DNA of 57,718 nucleotides from Oscillospiraceae bacterium (GCA_009778695.1 WRFS01000008.1:1-57718); one strand, 5' to 3'. Counted from the stretch's first letter, positions 16,328 through 25,339 are shown. Numbers and translations are program-made. Notes: generated by a model not told the origin, from the letters alone.

Positions 16328-17252
16328 TCATAATCACGTCAATTATTTTATTTGCAGTTATTCCAAAATACTCCATCAATTCTTTCGCATTTCCTGATTT
16401 TCCAAAGGTATCGTGTATTCCCATCCTCTCAACCTTAACTGGATATTCTTCTGCCAATACTTCACATACGCTACTTCCTAAACCGCCAATAATATTGTGG
16501 TCTTCTACCGTAATTATTCTTTTTGTTTCTTTTGCTGCTTTTACTATTATTTCTTTATCAATCGGTTTTATTGTGTGAATATCTATAACTCGTGCATTTA
16601 TACCACTTTTCAACAATTCTTCTTTTGCAATAATCGCTTCTGAAACAGTCACTCCTGTTGCAATTATGCTTACATCGATTCCATCTCCTATTTGTATACC
16701 TTTACCAAACTCAAATTTTTGATTTTCATCATATATAATAGGTGTTTCTAATCTGCATAGTCTTAAATAAACAGGTCCATTGATTTTGCTTATTTCTTTC
16801 ACTGCCCATTTCGTTTGAACATCATCTGAAGTGCACATTACTCGCATATTCGGCATTGTTCTCATTAGGCTTAAATCTTCTATCATTTGGTGTGTTGCTC
16901 CATCTTCTCCTACTGTAATTCCTGCATGAGTGGCACATAATTTCACGTTGGCATTGGTATATGCAACGCTTACTCTAATTTGGTCATACGCTCTTCCTGC
17001 TAAGAATGCTGCAAATGAACTTACATATGGGATATTACCACATGAAGCTAAGCCACTTGCTGTGCCTACCATATCTTGTTCTGCAATTCCTATGTTGAAA
17101 AATCTACTCTCGAATTCTTTTGCAAACATGTTTGTTTTTGTTGCACTTGATAAATCTGCATCTAGCACAACTATTTTTTCGTTTTCTCTACCTAGCTCCA
17201 ACAGGGCTTCTCCATAGCTTTCTCTAGTTGCTTTTTTATTATTTAAATTCAT
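16320..17252 (-). CDS. transketolase, C-terminal subunit
   Basis: Second half of a split, thiamine-diphosphate-dependent transketolase of the pentose phosphate pathway. It carries the pyrimidine-binding domain, with GIAEQDMVGTASGLA including the Glu that activates the cofactor, then THAGITVGEDGATHQMIEDL, and a C-terminal domain (TVEDHNIIGGLGSSV). The 310-residue length fits the split form. ATG follows AGGAGG. The N-terminal subunit lies upstream with an unusually long 235-base gap filled by a nested hairpin repeat. A DXS or acetoin-type E1-beta is less likely given the partner. Confidence 0.92.
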   Translation of the reverse strand: MNLNNKKATRESYGEALLELGRENEKIVVLDADLSSATKTNMFAKEFESRFFNIGIAEQDMVGTASGLASCGNIPYVSSFAAFLAGRAYDQIRVSVAYTNANVKLCATHAGITVGEDGATHQMIEDLSLMRTMPNMRVMCTSDDVQTKWAVKEISKINGPVYLRLCRLETPIIYDENQKFEFGKGIQIGDGIDVSIIATGVTVSEAIIAKEELLKSGINARVIDIHTIKPIDKEIIVKAAKETKRIITVEDHNIIGGLGSSVCEVLAEEYPVKVERMGIHDTFGKSGNAKELMEYFGITANKIIDVIMKK

Positions 17253-17300
17253 TAAAAAACCTCCTAATCATACTTAGCTCTTACATCCGCTCCCAGAGGG

Positions 17301-17474
17301 TGTCAACTTAACAGATAATGTTACAGTCTGTGTCATTCTGAGCCCTACTTCAGAGGCTATCCTACGAAGAATCTTTATGGAAATAGTAGATTCTTTGCGA
17401 GTTAGGCTCTGTAGAAGGTCTCAGAATGACATCTGAAAAGCATTGATACTCTAAGGATACCTCTTAAGTTGACA
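17301..17474. repeat. nested inverted-repeat element (GTCATTCTGAG family)
   Basis: The outer arms TGTCAACTTAA (17301-17311) and TTAAGTTGACA (17464-17474) are exact inverses. The inner arms (17331-17374 and 17388-17431) are imperfect inverses with GTCATTCTGAG, GAAGAATCT and AGATTCTTTGCG. It sits between the two subunits of one enzyme, so if transcribed it would form a long hairpin in their shared mRNA. Confidence 0.65.
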
Positions 17475-17487
17475 GCATTATTTCACG

Positions 17488-18321
17488 CTACATTATCTCA
17501 AAATTGTTTAACTCCTCCATAGCCAATTCGTATTCTTCCTTATTCGGTGCCTTTCCGTGCCATTTTACATTGTCTTCCATAAATGAAACACCCTTACCTT
17601 TTTGTGTTTTAGCAATAATTGCTGTTGGCTTATTTTTTGTATTTCTTGCATCTTCAAATGCTTGTAATATTTCTTCTATATTATTTCCATTTATATTTAT
17701 CACTTCAAATCCAAATGCTTTTAATTTTTCGTCTATTGGGTATATGTTCATTATTTTATCTACGTACCCATCTATTTGAAGATTATTGTTGTCTATTATA
17801 ACACACAAATTATCTAATTTGTAATGTGAAGCAGTCATAAAAGCTTCCCACACTTGACCTTCTTCAATTTCTCCATCTCCAAGAATACAATAAACTCTAT
17901 AATTTTGTTTGTTTAATTTCTCTGAAAGTGCCATTCCATTTGCTATAGATAAACCTTGTCCTAATGAACCTGTTGTTGCATCTACTCCTGGAACTTTATT
18001 CATGTCTGGATGACCTTGTAATTTGCTATTTATGTTTCTGAAAGTATTTAATTCACTTATATCAAAATAACCTTTATTCGCTAAAGTGGCGTATAATGCT
18101 GGTGAACAATGACCTTTTGATAATATAAACCTATCTCTTTCTTCCATTTTAGGATTATGTGGGTCTATATTCATTTCATTAAAATACAACACTGTAAGAA
18201 TATCCGTGGCTGATAATGAACCTCCAGGATGACCTGACTGAGCCATGTATATCATTTCTATAATGTTTTTTCTTATAGCATTTGCCATTTGTTTTAAATC
18301 TTTAATTTTATCACTTGTCAA
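17488..18321 (-). CDS. transketolase, N-terminal subunit
   Basis: First half of the split transketolase, which binds the diphosphate end of thiamine diphosphate. It has QSGHPGGSLSATDILTVLYF, SKGHCSPALYA, and the cofactor motif GDGEIEEGQVWEA followed by VIIDNNNLQIDG (GDG to NN). At 277 residues the length fits. The start is a TTG behind GGGAGG with a 10-base gap. It would be transcribed with the C-terminal half unless the intervening hairpin stops transcription. Confidence 0.93.
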   Translation of the reverse strand: MTSDKIKDLKQMANAIRKNIIEMIYMAQSGHPGGSLSATDILTVLYFNEMNIDPHNPKMEERDRFILSKGHCSPALYATLANKGYFDISELNTFRNINSKLQGHPDMNKVPGVDATTGSLGQGLSIANGMALSEKLNKQNYRVYCILGDGEIEEGQVWEAFMTASHYKLDNLCVIIDNNNLQIDGYVDKIMNIYPIDEKLKAFGFEVININGNNIEEILQAFEDARNTKNKPTAIIAKTQKGKGVSFMEDNVKWHGKAPNKEEYELAMEELNNFEIM

Positions 18322-18425
18322 GATGCTTTTCCTCCCTTTCTACCTTCACTGTTACTGTTTAACACTTTAGCTTAAAACTTCCGCCTCCTTAAGTATGTGG
18401 TTCCCATAAAAAATCAATTACAATG

Positions 18426-18585
18426 GTCCGCTCCCGGTGTATGTATATCTTTTTAAAAAACTCCCTCCAAGCCTCCGAAGATTCCATGGGCCTCAAAGGG
18501 CTGTCGGGCAATTTTTTAAAAAGATATACATACACCTCGCGCTATTCCATGTACTTTAGATATATACTACCTACCACGAGCGGAC
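18426..18585 (+). repeat. structured repeat, copy 2: perfect 25-bp stem around the conserved core
   Basis: GTCCGCTC (18426-18433) and GAGCGGAC (18578-18585) close an outer stem. Inside, 18436-18460 and 18512-18536 are exact inverses around the core shared with 14588-14707. The stem sequence differs from copy 1 yet is fully paired, so pairing rather than sequence has been kept. The 352-base gap between the transketolase and tRNA-Leu genes holds this element and the tRNA promoter. Confidence 0.65.
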
Positions 18586-18616
18586 ATCTTTGGTAAAAGT
18601 TTTAATTAGTATTAAT

Positions 18617-18658
18617 ATACCATAAATCATTGACATGTATAATAAGTTATGGTATATT
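18617..18658 (+). promoter_or_regulatory. tRNA-Leu promoter within a dyad
   Basis: TTGACA (18630-18635) and TATATT (18653-18658) are 17 bases apart, with the tRNA 15 bases downstream. ATACCATAA (18617-18625) and TTATGGTAT (18647-18655) form an exact dyad flanking the -35 and touching the -10, as an operator would. Confidence 0.65.
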
Positions 18659-18673
18659 ATTTATTGTAATAAT

Positions 18674-18755
18674 GCCGATGTGGCGGAATGGCAGACGCAC
18701 ACGACTCAAAATCGTGCGGGAAACCATGTGGGTTCAAGTCCCACCATCGGTACCA
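18674..18755 (+). tRNA. tRNA-Leu(CAA)
   Basis: The acceptor strands GCCGATG and CATCGGT pair with one G-U. The anticodon loop CTCAAAA lies on the stem ACGA/TCGT and reads CAA, decoding UUG. A long variable arm marks a class II tRNA, GGTTCAAGTCC is the T arm, and CCA is encoded. TTG is used often as a start and Leu codon here. It converges with argS, whose stop is seven bases away. Confidence 0.93.
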
Positions 18756-18761
18756 ATATTT

Positions 18762-20510
18762 TTATATCTTATCTGGAATTTCCATACCTAAAACATTTAA
18801 AATTAATTCATAAACTTCATATACTACTTTAGATAAAACTAGCCAAGAGCCTCTTTTATTTTTGTCTGTTTCAGTTAATATAATATGTGATTCATAAAAA
18901 TTATTGTATGAACTAGCAAGTGTATAAATATATTCAGCTATAATATTTAAAGATTTTAGATTTAAAGCATTTTCTAAGATTTTAGGCATTAATAATAATT
19001 TAATAATAATTTCACTTTCAACTTCATCACTTGGTCCAATATATTTTTCAAAATTAATTTTTTGTTCTCCAGCCTTATTTAATAAAGACTTAACCCTTAC
19101 AGCTGAATAAAGCAAGTATGGCCCAGTTTTACCATTTAAGTTGCAGAATTTATCAATTTCAAAAACATAATCTGTATTACGATTTGGCACTAAGTCTGCA
19201 TACTTAAGAGCAGATAATCCAATAATTTTAGCCAAATGTTGTCTTTCAGCTAAGTCAGTAATGTTCTCGTTTAACCTTTCTAAAGATGCTTCATAAACTT
19301 TATTTAGTAAATCTTCAAGTTTCATTGCATCTCCATCACGTGTTTTAAAAGGTTTTCCATCTTTACCGTTCATTGTTCCAAAACCACAATACTCTAGTTT
19401 TACATTTTCTGGTACAATTCCAGACATAACAGCTGTTCTAAAAACCTGTTCAATATGTAATTGTTGGCGATTATCAACAACATACCATATCTCATCAGGA
19501 TTAAAACGCTTCATCCTACCCAATATAGTTCCTAAATCAGTTGTGCTGTATAAATATGAACCATCTGACTTTATAATTATAATCGGTGGTATTTCGGTTT
19601 TGTCATCTGGTTTTGCAACATCTACTATTAATGCACCATTATTTTCATAACATAGGTTTTTATTTTTTAAAATTTCTATAAGCTCTAGAATATATGGATA
19701 GGCATCTGTTTCACCTTCCCATAAATCAAAGCTTATATTTAGTTCATCATAAATTTCTTTTAATTTAGGTATTGATACACTTATAATGTGTTGCCATAAA
19801 GCCTTGTAACCAGGCTTTTCCATTATTTCTGATGTTATTTTACGAACTTCAGCTAAAATGGTCTCATTTTCTTTTATTTTTTTACTACCCATTGGATACA
19901 TTTCATTTAACTCTTGAATAGTTACTGGACTATAATCTGGATATTCACCTTTATATTTTTCATCGAAATAAACTAAGTCAGGATATTTTTGCTTTATTTC
20001 ATATATTAGTATACCAAATTGTCGTCCGATATCTCCTAAATGTGCATCCCCTATTACTTCATAACCTAAGAGCCTTGCTAAATGTTTAAGTCCATCTCCA
20101 ATATTTGCACTTCGCAAATGCCCAACATGCAATGTTTTTGCAACATTAGGTCCTCCATAATCTATAATTATTTTTTTTGCCTCTGGTTTTTCAACATTAT
20201 TTAAAATGTCATTATTTAGTTCATTAACATATTCAGCTAATGCTTCATTAGAAAAGGATATATTAATAAATCCCGGCCCAGCAACATTTAAATTTTTAAA
20301 AATTTTTTCGTATTTTAATTTTTCAACTATTTCGTTGGCAATTATTACTGGATTTTTTTTAGCAAATTTTGCTAGACTCATTACTCCGTTAAATTGAAAC
20401 TGACCATATTGTGGGTGCTCAGATAAGTGTAAAGTAACTTCTGTTATTTCGTATCCAAGTTCTTTAATTGTATTAAAAATGATTTTTTCAGCTTGTTTAA
20501 TTAATGTCAT
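18762..20510 (-). CDS. argS: arginyl-tRNA synthetase
   Basis: Class I synthetase charging tRNA-Arg. An N-terminal additional domain precedes the catalytic core with the HIGH-type motif HVGHLRS (after DYGGPNVAKTL). GDIGRQFG and STTDLGT follow. In the KMSK region the Lys is replaced as in many ArgRS (GKPFKTRDGD), and there is an alpha-helical anticodon domain (YLLYSAVRVKSLL). At 582 residues the length is normal. ATG follows GGGGG. No T-box leader is visible in the short upstream gap. Confidence 0.96.
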   Translation of the reverse strand: MTLIKQAEKIIFNTIKELGYEITEVTLHLSEHPQYGQFQFNGVMSLAKFAKKNPVIIANEIVEKLKYEKIFKNLNVAGPGFINISFSNEALAEYVNELNNDILNNVEKPEAKKIIIDYGGPNVAKTLHVGHLRSANIGDGLKHLARLLGYEVIGDAHLGDIGRQFGILIYEIKQKYPDLVYFDEKYKGEYPDYSPVTIQELNEMYPMGSKKIKENETILAEVRKITSEIMEKPGYKALWQHIISVSIPKLKEIYDELNISFDLWEGETDAYPYILELIEILKNKNLCYENNGALIVDVAKPDDKTEIPPIIIIKSDGSYLYSTTDLGTILGRMKRFNPDEIWYVVDNRQQLHIEQVFRTAVMSGIVPENVKLEYCGFGTMNGKDGKPFKTRDGDAMKLEDLLNKVYEASLERLNENITDLAERQHLAKIIGLSALKYADLVPNRNTDYVFEIDKFCNLNGKTGPYLLYSAVRVKSLLNKAGEQKINFEKYIGPSDEVESEIIIKLLLMPKILENALNLKSLNIIAEYIYTLASSYNNFYESHIILTETDKNKRGSWLVLSKVVYEVYELILNVLGMEIPDKI

Positions 20511-20545
20511 TTTATTACTCTACCCCCTTTTTAATTATGCGTATT

Positions 20546-20806
20546 TCATTGCTCTGAAAGGTTATTTATCCAATCCAAATCATTTACTGAAGATGTTGTA
20601 TCTATTGGTGAGTTTATCATTTCTTGTTGATAACTTTGAATTATAGCATTTTGTTCTTGTATTGTATTTTCTAATCCCTGTATATGTGTTTTATCCATGT
20701 TTGCTATATAACCAACAGCAAACCCAAGTATAAATACAACAAATAATAATATTGTACTTTTTAATGTTTCGTCTCTCCTAAACATTTCTTTATCATATAT
20801 TTTCAT
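20546..20806 (-). CDS. small membrane-anchored protein, 86 aa
   Basis: Not recognised. The start at ATG 20806 is chosen because AAGGAG lies nine bases upstream. A short charged N-terminus is followed by one membrane helix (ILLFVVFILGFAVGYIA), then a coiled-coil-like Gln/Glu segment and a Ser/Asp-rich end. The topology suggests a bitopic protein with its C-terminus outside. It lies between the metallopeptidase gene and argS on one strand. Confidence 0.65.
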   Translation of the reverse strand: MKIYDKEMFRRDETLKSTILLFVVFILGFAVGYIANMDKTHIQGLENTIQEQNAIIQSYQQEMINSPIDTTSSVNDLDWINNLSEQ

Positions 20807-20864
20807 TATATCGTTCTCCTTGTCTATCGTATTATACACTAAAATTTGCTCAATGTAAACATTT

Positions 20865-21236
20865 TTATGGGTGTTTTTCTTTATATTCTTGTAACTTCTT
20901 TTTATCTTTTTCAACTAATGAATCTTCTCCCGCTAAAGATTCTATATGATGAGTAAATTCATGAATTAAAGTTTTTTCTAGTTCCTTATAAAATAATTCT
21001 TTTGAAAGATGTCCATATACCTGCACAAATGAACCATAATAAATGGTAATGTATCTTCCCAAACCTCCACCAGAATGATATTGCCCTAAAATATATAGAT
21101 TATCTTCTCTTCTTTCTGGATGCATTTTTACTTCTGGCAATAAAAGAATACCACCGTTTAATTTATTATAAAACTCCTGTGGTAAAGTCGCCGCTATTTC
21201 ATCCAACATTTCTTCTACTTCCTCTATTGAGACCAA
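20865..21236 (-). CDS. zincin-like metallopeptidase
   Basis: Short predicted zinc peptidase of the PF06262-like kind. The HExxH motif is in TLIHEFTHHIE, followed by an acidic residue (AGED) that could be the third ligand. The N-terminal half (EEVEEMLDEIAATLPQEFYN) and a beta segment (RYITIYYGSF) match the minimal zincin fold. I start it at TTG 21236 behind GGGGGA; 123 residues is the usual size. The substrate is unknown. The protein has no signal and is presumably cytoplasmic. Confidence 0.78.
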   Translation of the reverse strand: MVSIEEVEEMLDEIAATLPQEFYNKLNGGILLLPEVKMHPERREDNLYILGQYHSGGGLGRYITIYYGSFVQVYGHLSKELFYKELEKTLIHEFTHHIESLAGEDSLVEKDKKKLQEYKEKHP

Positions 21237-21318
21237 AACACATCCCCCTCTTACATCTTTATAGCATATTATATAATAAATATTCCTATTGTGCAATTAT
21301 TTGTTCAAAAAAAATAGC

Positions 21319-21455
21319 CATAATGGGTTGATAGCTATTTAAACACATAGTTTTTTTTAGGGGGAACCACCAGTAGCGATTAATAAAGTATGGAACCATC
21401 ATTTTGAAGTACTAGTGGAAAAACTATGCGTTTTAAATAGCTATCAGCCCATTAT
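21319..21455. repeat. long hairpin element, about 37-bp arms and 60-base core
   Basis: The left arm (21319-21355) and right arm (21419-21455) are inverses with two or three differences; shared segments include TGATAGCTATTTAAA and CATAGTTTTT. The core is unrelated to that of the elements at 14588 and 18426. It lies in the 464-base gap between the metallopeptidase and merR genes; the rest of that gap is the merR promoter region. Confidence 0.65.
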
Positions 21456-21627
21456 GATCAGTTATCAAATTAAGCCATTATTCATTAAAAATCATTTCAA
21501 ATATTATAATAATCCCCCTGTTTTATTTAGTATAAGGCTTAAACCAACTTTAATGTCAATATATATTTTAAAAAAAATTAAAAAATATTGTAAACTTTAT
21601 AATATTTCTTTATTTATTACTTTCTTT

Positions 21628-21675
21628 AAAGTAACTTTAAACTTTATGTTGATTTTTTATAATTTTTGTTATAAT
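21628..21675 (+). promoter_or_regulatory. merR promoter region
   Basis: TATAAT (21670-21675) lies 25 bases before the ATG. TTGATT (21649-21654) is 15 bases upstream, a short spacer. The near-palindrome AAAGTAACTTT (21628-21638) and the repeated AACTTTA may be the regulator's own site. Weak evidence. Confidence 0.4.
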
Positions 21676-21700
21676 ATATAAGAGACAAGGAGAGATTAGT

Positions 21701-22516
21701 ATGGATGATTCAACCTTACTTTCGATTAAAGAATTTTCTAATTTTGCAAACATAAAACAGTCCACTCTCAGATATTATGATGAGATTGGGCTTTTACCTG
21801 CGGTATCTCGAGGGGAAAATAATTATAGATACTACCTGCCATATCAAACCATAACATTAAACTTTATTAATGTTCTTATTGATTTGGGTTTTCCGTTATC
21901 TGTAATTAAGGATTTAAACGAAACTCGAACACCAGAAAATCTACTCAAATTACTTAAACAACAAGAAACACTTCTGGATTCTAAGTTACATGACCTTCAA
22001 ACAGCTTATTCCATAATTCACACTTATCGAAACAACATACAAACAGGTCTTTTAGCAAATGAAAATGAACTTTGCGTACATGAGCTCGCCGAAATTCATT
22101 ACATCCTTGGACCCGCAAATGATTTTACCCATGCTAAAACTTTTTATAAACCATTTATGGATTTTTGTAATTTAGCCAATAGATATAGAATAAATTTGAG
22201 ATTTCCTATAGGTGGAGTTCATGATAATATGGATACATTTATAAATGCACCTGGTCAACCAAATAGGTTTTTTTCTATGGATCCACGCGGAAACCGCAAA
22301 ATTAAGACCGGAAATTATCTTACTGGATATATACGCGGATATTACGGTCAATTGGGGGATCTTCCAGAAAGAATGGCTTCGTACGCTAAAGAACACAACT
22401 TGATTTTTAAGGGCCCTGTATATGTTGTATATTTATTGGATGAAATTAGTATAAGAGACAAAGAACAATACTTATCTCAAGTTGTTGTCGCAGTCGCAAA
22501 AAAGAAATTAAATTAG
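21701..22516 (+). CDS. MerR-family regulator with GyrI-like effector domain
   Basis: Transcription factor. The N-terminal winged helix is clear: LLSIKEFSNFANIKQSTLRY, then YDEIGLLPA. A dimerisation coiled coil follows (about residues 85-120), and a C-terminal domain of about 150 residues with the two-repeat look of GyrI/BmrR ligand-binding domains (GGVHDNMDTF, MDPRGNRKIKTGNYLTGYIR). Such proteins sense bulky organic molecules and usually control an adjacent efflux gene; none is next to it, so the target is unclear. ATG follows AAGGAG. It overlaps the end of trpS tail to tail by four bases. Confidence 0.85.
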   Translation: MDDSTLLSIKEFSNFANIKQSTLRYYDEIGLLPAVSRGENNYRYYLPYQTITLNFINVLIDLGFPLSVIKDLNETRTPENLLKLLKQQETLLDSKLHDLQTAYSIIHTYRNNIQTGLLANENELCVHELAEIHYILGPANDFTHAKTFYKPFMDFCNLANRYRINLRFPIGGVHDNMDTFINAPGQPNRFFSMDPRGNRKIKTGNYLTGYIRGYYGQLGDLPERMASYAKEHNLIFKGPVYVVYLLDEISIRDKEQYLSQVVVAVAKKKLN

Positions 22517-23589
22517 TGAAAAAATTGTTGAAACTTCATATCTTCAAAGTAATTTATACCAATTGTATTTTTTACTTCTTTAAGTATTTTATTTGTATAT
22601 TCAATCGAATATTCTGTGCCTTTTTTTAAGACAGCAAATAATTCAGGTTTTGCTTTTTCGTACTTTTCTCTTCTTTCACGAATCGGAGCAAGAAACTCTT
22701 GAACTACTTCATTTAAGAATTTTTTAACTTTCATATCGCCTAAACCACCACGTTCGTAATGAGCTTTTAATTCATTTAGGTTTTTATATTCTGGCAAATA
22801 TTTTTTAAAATGCTCATCCGTTACAAATGCTTCAAGATATATAAACACTGGATTATTTTGGGTGTCACCGGGGTCCTCTACTTTTAAATGTTTTGGGTCT
22901 GTAAACATTCCCATAATTTTATTTTTAACAATTTCTGAAGAATCTTTTAAATAAATACAATTTCCTAAAGATTTACTCATTTTTGTATTTCCGTCCGTGC
23001 CAACAAATCTATAACAAATTTCATCATCTGGTAAAATGGCTTCTGGTGATATTAATAAATCAGTTTTATAAACTCTATTGAATGAGTTGACAATTTCTCT
23101 TGTTTGTTCAATCATAGGCAATTGATCTATCCCCACTGGGACGTATTTTGCACCAAATGCAGTAATGTCCGCTGCTTGACTTATAGGATAATTCATAAAG
23201 CCTACTGGTAAACTTTTTTCAAAATTACGTAATTTTATTTCTTGCTTTACAGTAGGATTTCGTTGTAATCTCGCCACTGTAACTAAATTTGAATAAAACA
23301 TTGGCAATTCATATAATGCTGGTATTTGACTTTGAATTAAAAAAGTAGTTTTGTTTGGATCTAATCCAATAGCTAAATAATCCAACATAATTTCCATTAT
23401 ATTTTCTCTTATTTTTTTCGGATTATCTGCATTATCTGTTAATGCTTGTATATCAGCTATCATAACAAATTGCTTATACTTACCTGTTTCTTGTAGTTCA
23501 ACACGTTTTTTTAAAGAGCCAACATAATGCCCTAAATGTAATGAACCTGTTGGTCTGTCTCCAGTTAAAATAACATTATTCTCGTTCAT
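22513..23589 (-). CDS. trpS: tryptophanyl-tRNA synthetase
   Basis: Class I synthetase charging tRNA-Trp. The N-terminal motif TGDRPTGSLHLGHYVGSL holds the HIGH signature, GIDQLPMIEQTREIV the tryptophan site, and KMSKSLGN the KMSKS loop. I start it at ATG 23589 behind GAGGGG; 358 residues is slightly longer than the shortest family members but ordinary. There is no T-box leader. Its 5' side borders the accessory island, whose recombinase remnant ends 135 bases upstream. Confidence 0.95.
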   Translation of the reverse strand: MNENNVILTGDRPTGSLHLGHYVGSLKKRVELQETGKYKQFVMIADIQALTDNADNPKKIRENIMEIMLDYLAIGLDPNKTTFLIQSQIPALYELPMFYSNLVTVARLQRNPTVKQEIKLRNFEKSLPVGFMNYPISQAADITAFGAKYVPVGIDQLPMIEQTREIVNSFNRVYKTDLLISPEAILPDDEICYRFVGTDGNTKMSKSLGNCIYLKDSSEIVKNKIMGMFTDPKHLKVEDPGDTQNNPVFIYLEAFVTDEHFKKYLPEYKNLNELKAHYERGGLGDMKVKKFLNEVVQEFLAPIRERREKYEKAKPELFAVLKKGTEYSIEYTNKILKEVKNTIGINYFEDMKFQQFFH

Positions 23590-23724
23590 AAGTTCCCCTC
23601 TTTTCAATTTTCATTTTATACTATCATATTGAAATTAAAATTGCAAATTGTTTATGGCGAGTTTTCGACAAAATTTCGGATATTGCTTTCTTTATTGCAC
23701 TTTATCGTTATTTATTGTTATTTA

Positions 23725-24345
23725 TCATTCGTTGTGCAAAGAGGACAAATGGAGGACAAATGGCAAGTATTCGAAACTAGAAAACATATTGTGTATGTTT
23801 TTTCCTACACCGATTTCGTTTTTTTTATCAAAAGTTATTATATCACAAAATGACTCGAATTCTAATATTAATGGAAAATGTTTTACCCTGTCTGTAAAAT
23901 TTATATCCATTTCATAGCATTCACTCATATTTACTTTCTTTTCTCCATTGCGTAATACAAAAGTTAAGGCTCTTGGATTTCCAATACCATTTTCATTAGT
24001 TCCTACAATAATTCTTTCTACTAGAATTTCGAACACTTCTGAATCAAATCTTTCTAGTGCAATGTTGTTTTTAAATTGCTCTTTGAATTTTTGAATAGCA
24101 TCATTATGCTTTTTCACATAGTTAGATTTACTGGATATAATCGTTTTTTCTTCTTCTAATTTTTTAATCTTCTTATCGAAATTCCCCTTCTTATCTAAAT
24201 ATGTTTCTTTATCTATTGAACCTTCTAAATTCAAATCTAACAATTTACTTGCCTTATTTTTCATTAACAAATTCCATGATTCTTCTATATATAATCTTTT
24301 ACATATATATATTCCTAATTGACTTTTTCTTAGTGTAATTTTCAT
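23725..24345 (-). pseudogene. C-terminal remnant of a large serine recombinase
   Basis: From about residue 15 the translation matches the C-terminal part of large serine recombinases: LLDLNLEGSIDKETY, a coiled coil (FDKKIKKLEEEK), then FDSEVFEILVERIIVG and ALTFVLRNG. The catalytic Ser domain and zinc ribbon are absent. The 5' end overlaps the 24299-25339 gene in another frame, so the gene was cut there. A full-length enzyme would have integrated or excised an element. Just beyond the stop, GGACAAATGGAGGACAAATG (23743-23762) is a short direct repeat that might be an old attachment site. Confidence 0.75.
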
Positions 24346-25339
24346 TAAAAGTTACATCATAAGCTAGTCTATCTTTTTTTATCTCCTCTATATCATTTTC
24401 ACAATCACTAAAGCAAATATCATACCTTTGAATTTTCCCTGTAGCAACCATATCCTTTAGTGTATTCGGTGCACCATATAAGTCTATGTATTTGTACTCT
24501 TTTTGACTATATCTGTTTGTAAGGTCGTATGTTAATAAATATGAGCCGGGGGAATATTTTTTATATTCATCATTATACGAAGACTTGACTACATATACAA
24601 TTTTATCATTTACAACCAAATCTATCCTATAGGAAATTGGTTCTTCATTATCTCTATCAAATGCTACAATTAATTTTGCAAATTCGCTTTCTAGTAATTT
24701 TGAATAATACTCATATTGATTTTCTCTTGAAAGCATATCTTGTCCACATTTGCTTTTCCATGATTTTAATTCTATTTGTTTAAGAATAGCTTTTTTATTT
24801 TCTACTTCTTTTACTTCTTGTACAAATAATTTGTTTTCGAATGCTTTCCTTTGCCTTATTAATATACTTCCGTCTTTTATCAATGACCTCTGTATTATCT
24901 CATCTGCAGATAATTGACCATCAATTATACAAGTAGGCAATCTTTGCCAAACATTAAACTTATTATTATCATTAGCTAAAATAAAAACAAGGTCATCTTC
25001 ATAAATTAGTGGAAAATATAATGTTTTTATATTAATTTCTTGTTTAATATATTCTAACAAATTAACAATATATTTTTCATCAAAGCTTGATGTATCACAT
25101 AAAATAGAATATGCTTCAAATACTGATGTCCAAATAGAATTTGTCTTTTTCTTAAACGATAATATAATTTCTTTATCCGTATCAAAAACTATAATACATT
25201 CTCTAGTTTTATTTGATTTAAATGTTGCTTCTATACTTGCATAACTTTGCAAGTATACATTGCCATTTTTAGAATATAAATTATCAATTATGTTTTTATA
25301 GTTTATTAACTCATTAATATCACTTATTATTTTAATCAT
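24299..25339 (-). CDS. GNAT-fold acyltransferase, BioF2/FemAB-like (a)
   Basis: Predicted acyl- or aminoacyltransferase with the double-GNAT look of PF13480/FemAB proteins. The second half has EEPISYRIDLVVNDKIVYVV and the characteristic phrase KKYSPGSYLLTYDL, then YKYIDLYGAP. Family members attach acyl or aminoacyl groups to cell-wall, polysaccharide or small-molecule amines. It is the last intact gene of the operon, overlapping the glycosyltransferase by eight bases. A paralogue with low similarity is two genes upstream. The acceptor is unknown; an amino sugar or nucleoside is suggested by the neighbours. Confidence 0.75.
   Translation of the reverse strand: MIKIISDINELINYKNIIDNLYSKNGNVYLQSYASIEATFKSNKTRECIIVFDTDKEIILSFKKKTNSIWTSVFEAYSILCDTSSFDEKYIVNLLEYIKQEINIKTLYFPLIYEDDLVFILANDNNKFNVWQRLPTCIIDGQLSADEIIQRSLIKDGSILIRQRKAFENKLFVQEVKEVENKKAILKQIELKSWKSKCGQDMLSRENQYEYYSKLLESEFAKLIVAFDRDNEEPISYRIDLVVNDKIVYVVKSSYNDEYKKYSPGSYLLTYDLTNRYSQKEYKYIDLYGAPNTLKDMVATGKIQRYDICFSDCENDIEEIKKDRLAYDVTFNENYTKKKSIRNIYM

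Noticed and set aside
18635..18832. 65-codon plus-strand frame
   Set aside because: It covers tRNA-Leu and is not a protein gene.
23590..23724. T-box leader for trpS
   Set aside because: Too short, with no stem I or TGGNACC-type antiterminator bulge.
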